This document shows positions 1-4,733 of a stretch of 11,951 bases of DNA, one piece after another. The notes below the pieces were generated by a model. It was given only the letters and a program-made list of their open reading frames with translations, was not told where the DNA came from and made no database searches. Position 1 is the first letter of the stretch. Every line of letters begins with the position of its first letter. The stretch is from contig DATHGT010000069.1 in assembly GCA_035317605.1 (NCBI GenBank), positions 1 to 11,951 of the forward strand, in the 5' to 3' direction. The position numbers and the translations under genes were made by a program. The DNA comes from DATHGT01 sp035317605. Lineage in GTDB: Bacteria; Methylomirabilota; Methylomirabilia; Rokubacteriales; CSP1-6.

Positions 1-280
1 AGTTCTGCTCGAGGATCTTGAGGCCGGGGGGATCCGTGAGGGACTTGAGGTGCACGGTGGTGGGATCGATCTGGGCCGCGACGTCGGTGAACTGCACGTC
101 GAGCAGCCCCGCGTCGAGGCGGACCTCACGGGTGTCTTTCACGAGCCCGAGGTTGCCGTTGTAGATGGTCACCATCACACCCTTTTGGTCGTCGCGGGTG
201 ATGGGCTGAGGCGCCGCGCCGGCGACCTCCGTGCTCCACAAGGCGATCAGCACACCGAGAGCCACGAGCCGCCTGCGCAT
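1..280 (-). CDS. DUF4139-family secreted protein, N-terminal part (runs off window start)
   Basis: The reading frame starts at an ATG at 280 and stays open to base 1, giving 93 residues of a longer protein. It opens with MRRRLVALGVLIALWS, a short basic plus hydrophobic stretch ending near VAGAAP, so it looks like a secretion signal. After it comes VTIYNGNLGLVKDTREVRL and LLDVQFTDVAAQIDPTTVHL, which match the usual start of DUF4139 proteins (beta-rich exported proteins of unsettled function, sometimes compared with mucoidy-inhibitor MuiA). AGGGAGG sits eight bases before the ATG, which supports the start. The 77-bp gap from the anti-sigma stop holds an ECF-type promoter, so this gene is probably a direct target of the sigma factor encoded at 1431-1988. 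The C-terminal part is missing, so the full domain layout cannot be judged. The family call is from motif memory only. Confidence 0.8.
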   Translation of the reverse strand, partial: MRRRLVALGVLIALWSTEVAGAAPQPITRDDQKGVMVTIYNGNLGLVKDTREVRLDAGLLDVQFTDVAAQIDPTTVHLKSLTDPPGLKILEQN

Positions 281-322
281 CTGTCCGCCCTCCCTGGGCT
301 TGCGTCGTGCACTTCCGGAGGG

Positions 323-350
323 TTAGACCGGAGCCGGGGCGAGAAGTTCC
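323..350 (-). promoter_or_regulatory. ECF sigma promoter of the DUF4139 gene
   Basis: On the minus strand, GGAACTT (344-350) is followed after 15 bases by GTCTAA (323-328). This matches the RpoE-type ECF promoter pattern and is the same, including spacing, as the element before the sigma gene at 1991-2018. The flanks also agree: CC precedes GGAACTT, G precedes GTCTAA and CC follows it. Transcription would start about base 316, leaving a leader of roughly 36 bases that contains the ribosome-binding site. Confidence 0.8.
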
Positions 351-357
351 GGCGAGG

Positions 358-1434
358 CTACTCGGCGATACGGATGGGGATGCGGAGGTAGGGGGCATCC
401 AGCATGACGCGCTGGCGAAGGCCGGGGGCGCTCCACGCACCCAGCGCCTCGAGATTCCGTACGAAGTCGTCGTAGCGTACCTCGGGAATCAGCACCTCGA
501 TGACGATGTCCGTCCCGTCCTGACGCCGTGCCGTCTCGCTGCCGCCGACCTTCGAGAGGAGGTCGGGCAGCGCGGCGACGGCGACGCTCCGATCACGAAC
601 CTCCAGCCGTCCGGCGACATCCGCCGGGCGCGCGGAGAGACCGGCGACTCGACCCGCCGACGGCGCAGCGAGCTTCCTCGCCATCTCGCTTCTCTCGCGT
701 TTCTCGTCGGAAGACTCCGCCGCGGCCGGGGGTCGCGGCGGCGGGGCCGTGACCGCGGACTGCGGCTGTTGCCCCGCGTCCGGGGGTCGCGGCGATTGCG
801 CGGCCGGGGATCCGGGCGCCGGCTCCTGTGGAGCCGCCGGGACAGGTGCCGAGGCGACCTGCTCGCTCGATGCCCCGCGCGTCTCCTCGCCACGGGCGAC
901 GGGCGGAGCGGGCGGAGCCTGCTCGCTTGCCGCCACGCGACTCTGCTCGGCGCGGGATGCCGGTGGCGCCGTGGCGATCCGTTCGCCCGGCGTCTCGCGA
1001 GTTTCTCCCCCTGGAGGTGTCCGGAGCGGCTGAGACGGCGCGTCCGAAATCTGGGGCGGCGCCGGCCGCTCCACGCGGGCGGCATCACGAAGCTCCGGCG
1101 TGCGATCGATCAACAGCATGGCCAGTCCGGCGATCACGACAACCGCCACAGCTTCCGCGGGCAGCTTGACCGAGAGCGGCAGGAACAACCAGGCCGCCAC
1201 CCGGCGGTGCCAGGGCGCGGGACGTGCGCGCTCCATCACGCGATCGACGAAGCCGGCGGGCGCCCGCGCCGGCTCGACCCGGCGGAGCAGGCCGACGGTC
1301 GCGCGCAGCCCCTCGAGCTCGAGCCGGCACTCCGCGCACGCCAGCAGGTGCGTCTCGATCTCGACGCGGCGAGCGGGATCGACCGCGTCGTCGACGAGGG
1401 CTCCGAGCCATTCGCGCGCGGCGTGGCACGTCAC
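358..1434 (-). CDS. Membrane anti-sigma factor with zinc-finger (zf-HC2) and large periplasmic part
   Basis: This is a 358-residue protein that should hold the neighbouring ECF sigma factor inactive at the membrane. The N-terminus has a zf-HC2/ZAS pattern: C3-H4, then H29-x3-C33-x2-C36 in THLLACAEC. One strongly hydrophobic segment follows at about 91-109 (LPAEAVAVVVIAGLAMLLI). Residues 115-250 are rich in Pro, Ala, Glu and Arg and look like an unstructured periplasmic linker. The last 95 residues are again ordered-looking (IVIEVLIPEVRYDDFVRNL), reminiscent of the envelope domain of DUF2275/DUF4349-like proteins, and are the likely sensor. The GTG start overlaps the sigma stop codon in GTGA, and no good ribosome-binding site is visible, so translational coupling is likely. 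The anti-sigma role follows from the motif plus neighbour; the signal sensed is unknown. Confidence 0.88.
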   Translation of the reverse strand: MTCHAAREWLGALVDDAVDPARRVEIETHLLACAECRLELEGLRATVGLLRRVEPARAPAGFVDRVMERARPAPWHRRVAAWLFLPLSVKLPAEAVAVVVIAGLAMLLIDRTPELRDAARVERPAPPQISDAPSQPLRTPPGGETRETPGERIATAPPASRAEQSRVAASEQAPPAPPVARGEETRGASSEQVASAPVPAAPQEPAPGSPAAQSPRPPDAGQQPQSAVTAPPPRPPAAAESSDEKRERSEMARKLAAPSAGRVAGLSARPADVAGRLEVRDRSVAVAALPDLLSKVGGSETARRQDGTDIVIEVLIPEVRYDDFVRNLEALGAWSAPGLRQRVMLDAPYLRIPIRIAE

Positions 1435-1988
1435 GAGAGGAACCGCTCCATCTTCTCCTTCAGGTCCATGCGCGCCCGGTGCAAGCGCGACCGCACGGTG
1501 CCGAGCTCGAGGCCGAGCGCCCGGGCGATCTCATCGTAGGCCATGCCCTCGAGATCGCGCAGGATCACCACCACCCGCCGCTCCTCGGCGAGATCGGCGA
1601 TCGCACGGTGCAGCGCCGCCTCGAGCTCGCCGCGCTCGGCGTTGTCCTGAGGCCCTGCCTCGCCGTCGGCCACGCGCAGCAACACCTCGTCACCGGGACG
1701 CGCCACCCGCCGGTCGGCCGAGGCCAGCCGGTTCAGGCACAGGCGCGAGACGATCGCGTAGAGCCACGTCGAGAGCCGGGCGTCGCCGCGGAACTCGGCG
1801 AGACTGCCGTGAGCGCGCAGGAACGTCTCCTGGGCGATCTCCTCGGCCTCCGCCGCGTTGTCGAGCATGCGCAGGGCGACGCCGAACACGCGGTGCTGAT
1901 GGCTCACCACCAGCTCCTCGAAGGCCCGCGCGTCGCCGGCCCGCAGCCGCTCCAGGAACGCTGGATTGTCCGCACCGTCCTCCTGCAC
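1431..1988 (-). CDS. ECF-type RNA polymerase sigma factor (sigma-70 family)
   Basis: This is a 185-residue group 4 sigma factor. Region 2 covers about residues 27-90 (FGVALRMLDNAAEAEEIAQE, then STWLYAIVSRLCLNRL), and region 4 covers about 120-180, with the helix-turn-helix YDEIARALGLELGTVRSRLH. An acidic linker separates them, and regions 1 and 3 are absent, as expected for an ECF factor. The frame is open far upstream, but homology begins near FLERLRAGDARAFEEL, so the GTG at 1988, ten residues before it, is the reasonable start. It is also the only in-frame ATG/GTG/TTG between the promoter and that region. The gene overlaps the anti-sigma gene by four bases, and an ECF promoter ends only two bases before the GTG, which suggests autoregulation but leaves almost no leader. 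Which ECF group it belongs to was not determined. Confidence 0.93.
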   Translation of the reverse strand: MQEDGADNPAFLERLRAGDARAFEELVVSHQHRVFGVALRMLDNAAEAEEIAQETFLRAHGSLAEFRGDARLSTWLYAIVSRLCLNRLASADRRVARPGDEVLLRVADGEAGPQDNAERGELEAALHRAIADLAEERRVVVILRDLEGMAYDEIARALGLELGTVRSRLHRARMDLKEKMERFLS

Positions 1989-1990
1989 GG

Positions 1991-2018
1991 TTAGACCATA
2001 GCGCGAGCCGAAAGTTCC
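1991..2018 (-). promoter_or_regulatory. ECF sigma autoregulatory promoter of the sigma/anti-sigma operon
   Basis: On the minus strand, GGAACTT (2012-2018) and GTCTAA (1991-1996) are separated by 15 bases, exactly as in the element before the DUF4139 gene. By eye these are the only two such sites in the window. Expected transcription starts, 5-7 bases past the -10, fall at or inside the GTG start codon region (1986-1988). The mRNA would then be leaderless, or the true start differs from the one annotated. Confidence 0.8.
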
Positions 2019-2069
2019 GGGGCCGCGCACTTCGCGGGGCCCCGAATCCGCGGGTGGTAGACTGCTCGC

Positions 2070-2531
2070 GTGCCGCGCTTCGCCATCGCCGTCTCGATCG
2101 CACTCGCGCTCGTCGCGACCCCGGTCGCGTTCGTCGCGACCCCGGTCGCGTTCGTCGCGACCCAGGCGAGCGCCGAGCACACGGTGTACTACCGCTACGT
2201 CGTGCTCGGCTTCGTCAAGGACGCCAAGGGCAAGCCGCTGCCCGAGCAAGCGGTGGAAGTGGTGCGGGACAAGACCGGGCTGGCGTATCCCGGCCGCACC
2301 GACGAGGGGGGATTGTTCGTGATCGTCGTGCGATTGGGCGACGAGAGCGCGGGCGAGACCCTGACCGTCCGCAGCGGAGGCGCGACCACGACCGTCACCG
2401 CGCGCTTCGATCCCGCCAACCACGTCGCCGACCGCGGCACCCGCGTGGATCTCGACGGGGCCCGGTTCGTGGAGCGGACGGCCGCGTTCCAGCCGACGCT
2501 CGCGCGCTTCGTGGGCGACACGCGGCACTGA
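2070..2531 (+). CDS. Secreted carboxypeptidase-regulatory-like (beta-sandwich) protein
   Basis: This encodes a 153-residue exported protein of unknown role. The GTG start at 2070 gives a signal peptide of about 34 residues (MPRFAIAVSIALALVATP... ending ATQASA, with probable cleavage before EHT). Its hydrophobic core contains a duplicated seven-residue unit, ATPVAFV, encoded by a 21-bp tandem repeat. The mature part, VLGFVKDAKGKPLPEQAVEV followed by a TDEGGLFVI turn, resembles the carboxypeptidase D regulatory-like/transthyretin-like fold, usually a binding or structural beta-sandwich and not an enzyme. No clear ribosome-binding site precedes the GTG. A TAGACT at 2058-2063, six bases upstream, could be a -10 element for a leaderless message. 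The gene is divergent from the ECF sigma gene and lies 15 bases before the RAM-domain gene, so the two are probably co-transcribed. The fold assignment is tentative. Confidence 0.75.
   Translation: MPRFAIAVSIALALVATPVAFVATPVAFVATQASAEHTVYYRYVVLGFVKDAKGKPLPEQAVEVVRDKTGLAYPGRTDEGGLFVIVVRLGDESAGETLTVRSGGATTTVTARFDPANHVADRGTRVDLDGARFVERTAAFQPTLARFVGDTRH
2111..2163 (+). repeat. 21-bp tandem repeat inside a signal-peptide coding region
   Basis: Two identical 21-bp units (2111-2131 and 2132-2152), each beginning CGTCGCGACCCC, are followed by an 11-base partial third copy (2153-2163). Each unit contains the palindrome GTCGCGAC. The unit is a multiple of three, so copy-number changes would lengthen or shorten the hydrophobic core by seven residues without shifting the frame. 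Confidence 0.9.
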
Positions 2532-2546
2532 TCCCGGAGGTGTGAC

Positions 2547-2816
2547 ATGAGCAAGACCACGCGCAAGGGTATGAAGGCCTACGTCCTCATCGAGACCGCT
2601 CCCGGCAAGACCCGCTCCGTGAAGCACGCGCTGGGAAAGATCGAGGGCGGCCCCTCGACCATGGTCCACCTCGACGCGATCACCGGCCCCTACGACTTCA
2701 TCGCGGTCGTCGAGGGACCGAGCCTCGACGCCATCGGCCGTCTGGTCACCGACGAGGTCGGCACCATCGACGGGGTCACGCGCACGACGACCTGCGTGGC
2801 GGTATCGATTGCGTGA
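2547..2816 (+). CDS. Stand-alone Lrp/AsnC ligand-binding (RAM) domain protein
   Basis: This is an 89-residue protein made only of the Lrp/AsnC effector-binding domain, without the usual N-terminal helix-turn-helix. MKAYVLIETAPGKTRSVKHA is the first beta strand and helix. The pattern DAITGPYDFIAVVEGPSLDA contains the G-x-YD motif typical of the domain, and the C-terminal strand VTRTTTCVAVSIA closes the fold. Such single-domain proteins form dimers or higher rings that bind amino acids or other small molecules; the ligand cannot be read from the sequence. GGAGG at 2536-2540, six bases before the ATG at 2547, fixes the start, although a second Met lies eight codons on. It follows the secreted-protein gene by 15 bases, which suggests one transcript. 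It cannot bind DNA by itself on present evidence, so any regulatory role would need a partner. Confidence 0.88.
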   Translation: MSKTTRKGMKAYVLIETAPGKTRSVKHALGKIEGGPSTMVHLDAITGPYDFIAVVEGPSLDAIGRLVTDEVGTIDGVTRTTTCVAVSIA

Positions 2817-2872
2817 CGTGTATCCGATTTTTGCCATAAGAACACGTTGGTTGATCCAGCACACCAAGTGAG

Positions 2873-3814
2873 ATGATGGTTGACGTCCTCGTCTACGACG
2901 TGACCGATGCGGCCCGCTACGCCGAGCTGATCCGGGCCCCGCGCGGGCGCGTGGACGTGCGGGTCGCGGCGACGGCCGAGGAAGCGGCCAAGCACATCGC
3001 GACGGCCGAGGTGCTGTACGCGTGGAAGCCTCCCCTCGAGCTCTACGCGCGAGCCGAGCGGCTGCGGTGGCTCCACGCCATGGGCGCCGGTGTGGACTGG
3101 GCGCTGGTGCCGGAGCTTCCCAAACGAGTGGTCGTCACTCGCTCGCCGGGCGTGTTCGGGCCGTGGATGGCGGAGTACGTCATCGGGTGGTCTCTCTGGG
3201 TCACCCAGCGAATGGCCCAGTATCGCGAGGCACAGACGCGTCGCGAGTGGATCCAGCATCATCCGCCCGAGCGGCTGGCCGGCAAGACCATGGCCATCGT
3301 CGGGCTCGGCGACATCGGCCGCGCGGTGGCTCGCGCGGCCCGCCAGACCGGCGTCCGCGTGATCGGGGTGACCCGCTCGGCCCGTCCCGTCTCGGGCGTC
3401 GAGCGCGTCTATCGCTCTCGGGACCTGTCGCGGGCGCTCGCCGTTGCGGACTTCGTGGTCCTCGTGATCCCGCTCAACGACACCACGCGCGGACTGATCG
3501 GCGCCGCCGAGCTCGCGGCGATGCGCCCGACGGCGTGGCTCATCAACATCGGCCGCGGCGCCCTCATCGACGAGGGCGCGCTGGTGCAAGCGCTCCAGCA
3601 TCGCACCATCGCCGGCGCCGTCCTCGACGTCTTCACCACCGAGCCCCTACCCCGCGATCATCCGCTCTGGACCCTCGACAACGCGGTGATCACCCCGCAC
3701 ATCTCCGGCCCCAACCTCCCCGAAGAAATCGTCCCCGTCTTCAACGACAACCTCACCCGCTACCTCGCCCGCCGCCCCCTGCGCCACGTCGTCGACCGCA
3801 GGCGCGGATACTGA
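2873..3814 (+). CDS. D-isomer-specific 2-hydroxyacid dehydrogenase, NAD(P)-binding
   Basis: This is a 313-residue cytosolic oxidoreductase of the D-2-hydroxyacid dehydrogenase family, which interconverts 2-oxo acids and D-2-hydroxy acids such as glyoxylate/glycolate or hydroxypyruvate/glycerate. The nucleotide-binding loop is GLGDIG at 144-149 within KTMAIVGLGDIGRAVARAAR. The catalytic set appears complete: Arg228 in NIGRGALIDE, Glu257 in TTEPLP and His276 in TPHISG. Length is normal for the family, and the sequence resembles the GhrA-like/short phosphoglycerate dehydrogenase-like branch; the exact substrate is not determined. Two ATGs (2873 and 2876) are possible starts, neither with a strong ribosome-binding site. 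A 56-bp AT-richer gap separates it from the RAM-domain gene, so it may be the last gene of that transcript or have its own promoter. Its stop lies one base from the convergent hepT stop. Confidence 0.93.
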   Translation: MMVDVLVYDVTDAARYAELIRAPRGRVDVRVAATAEEAAKHIATAEVLYAWKPPLELYARAERLRWLHAMGAGVDWALVPELPKRVVVTRSPGVFGPWMAEYVIGWSLWVTQRMAQYREAQTRREWIQHHPPERLAGKTMAIVGLGDIGRAVARAARQTGVRVIGVTRSARPVSGVERVYRSRDLSRALAVADFVVLVIPLNDTTRGLIGAAELAAMRPTAWLINIGRGALIDEGALVQALQHRTIAGAVLDVFTTEPLPRDHPLWTLDNAVITPHISGPNLPEEIVPVFNDNLTRYLARRPLRHVVDRRRGY

Positions 3815-3815
3815 G

Positions 3816-4238
3816 TCAGCCTCGCTCCGCCTCTTCGAGGAGGCGGCGGACGAGTTCGGCGAATCGCTCCACCGGCTCGAGGTCGTCCAACGCCGCGACG
3901 ACCCGGTCCATGTCCAGCCCCGTGTACTCGTGCACGATCACGTTGCGGAAGCCGGGCAGCCGTTCGAGCTGGCGGACGAGCGGCGCCGGAAAGCGCTCGT
4001 CGCGGCTGAGGGTGCGGATGGCCTGGGTGTAGTCCTCGAACGCGTCGCCGCGCCGGGCCGCGAGGTCTCCCGCGATGTCGATCACGAGCTGGCAGACGGT
4101 CAGGAGCGAGAACAGAACGTCGTTGTGGAGCGAGAGATCGCGTTCGAGAGCCTCGCGACCGGTGACTCGCGAACGAATGGCGTGGAGGTGATCGAGGTGG
4201 CGCCGAAGCTCGACCAGACGCTCGACGAGGTACGTCAC
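3816..4238 (-). CDS. hepT: HepT-like HEPN ribonuclease toxin (DUF86)
   Basis: This is a 140-residue, all-helical HEPN-domain protein of the HepT/DUF86 family. The RNase motif R-x4-H-x-Y is intact as RNVIVHEY (Arg98, His103, Tyr105). In characterised HepT toxins the Arg and His cut RNA, and the Tyr is the residue adenylylated by MntA to silence the toxin. The N-terminal helix YLVERLVELRRHLDHLHAIR and the central SLHNDVLFSLLTVCQLVIDI are typical. The GTG start overlaps the mntA stop codon in GTGA, so toxin translation probably depends on antitoxin translation. The stop is one base from the convergent dehydrogenase stop. Nothing indicates a mutation that would disable it; activity is inferred from the motif. 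Confidence 0.92.
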   Translation of the reverse strand: MTYLVERLVELRRHLDHLHAIRSRVTGREALERDLSLHNDVLFSLLTVCQLVIDIAGDLAARRGDAFEDYTQAIRTLSRDERFPAPLVRQLERLPGFRNVIVHEYTGLDMDRVVAALDDLEPVERFAELVRRLLEEAERG

Positions 4239-4678
4239 CGGGCCAGAGTGGCCAGCTTCAAGCGTCGCATCCGCCTCAGGAAGGGCTCGAGGTCGGCCGC
4301 TCGGAGCTGAGCGTCGCGCCGGAACGCGTGATCGACGTCCGGCGAGGCGCAGTACACGGCGACCCCCTTGGTCACGATTCGACTGGCCAGGCCCGGGGGT
4401 GCGTCGTTCAGGACGACCACGTCCACGATGTTGGCTCGCAACTCAGCTCCCAGCCAGGCTGACAGGCGTACACGTTCGTTGAATCTGGCTTCCTCGCCAG
4501 GGTAAGCGTCGCGGTCGAGCAGAACCCCGACGTCAACGTCGCTTTCCCGGTGCGATCGATGCTCGGCATGACTGCCGAAGAGGTAAGCCGAGATCAGTCC
4601 CGTCGGGCGTGTCGCGCGCAACAGCCGCGTCACCTGTGTCGCCATGTCCTCCGGAACTCCTGTGGGCCGGCTCACCAT
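4235..4678 (-). CDS. mntA: MntA-like nucleotidyltransferase antitoxin
   Basis: This is a 147-residue minimal nucleotidyltransferase. The signature G-S-x10-D-x-D is present: Gly35 and Ser36 in YLFGSH, then Asp47 and Asp49 in ESDVDV. A likely third acidic ligand is Asp86 in ANIVDVVVL. Proteins of this type transfer AMP from ATP to the tyrosine of HepT and so neutralise it. The gene lies directly upstream of hepT with a 4-nt overlap. An AGGAGG stands only three bases before the ATG at 4678 but six bases before the in-frame GTG at 4675, so the GTG may be the real start (one residue shorter). A downstream Met12 is less well placed. The residues after about 120 (FRRDAQLRAADLEPFLRRMRR) are basic and helical. 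Confidence 0.92.
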   Translation of the reverse strand: MVSRPTGVPEDMATQVTRLLRATRPTGLISAYLFGSHAEHRSHRESDVDVGVLLDRDAYPGEEARFNERVRLSAWLGAELRANIVDVVVLNDAPPGLASRIVTKGVAVYCASPDVDHAFRRDAQLRAADLEPFLRRMRRLKLATLAR

Positions 4679-4681
4679 TGA

Positions 4682-4687
4682 CCTCCT
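4682..4687 (-). promoter_or_regulatory. Ribosome-binding site of mntA that favours the GTG at 4675
   Basis: AGGAGG on the minus strand is three bases from the ATG at 4678 and six from the GTG at 4675. Usual spacing is 5-9 bases, so the GTG is the better-placed start, although either codon could be used. Confidence 0.6.
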
Positions 4688-4692
4688 CGAAG

Positions 4693-4698
4693 AGTATA
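4693..4698 (-). promoter_or_regulatory. Possible -10 element (TATACT) for mntA-hepT
   Basis: TATACT on the minus strand lies 14 bases before the mntA ATG, in the 55-bp gap after the carbamoyltransferase gene, and differs from TATAAT at one base. No convincing -35 is seen 16-18 bases upstream, so either it is weak or regulated, or the pair is read through from the gene above. Confidence 0.35.
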
Positions 4699-4733
4699 CG
4701 CGGTGCGCTTGCCGCGCCCCGGACGCTGGTGAG

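Noticed and set aside
307..1539. Plus-strand open frame of 410 codons
   Set aside because: It is low-complexity Arg/Gly-rich sequence opposite the well-supported anti-sigma gene.
1100..2545. Plus-strand open frame of 481 codons
   Set aside because: It is antisense to the anti-sigma and sigma genes, very rich in Arg, Ala and Pro, and has no recognisable domain. It is a by-product of high GC.
2816..2847. 6-bp inverted repeat (ACGTGT/ACACGT, loop 20) after the RAM-domain gene as a terminator
   Set aside because: The stem is short, the loop long and there is no T-run after it, so chance pairing is likely.
1431..2867. Minus-strand open frame of 478 codons extending the sigma gene far upstream
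   Set aside because: The extra 290 residues lie antisense to the secreted-protein and RAM-domain genes, are Arg/Asp/Gly-rich with no family resemblance, and the ECF promoter lies inside them. The sigma start is placed at GTG 1988.
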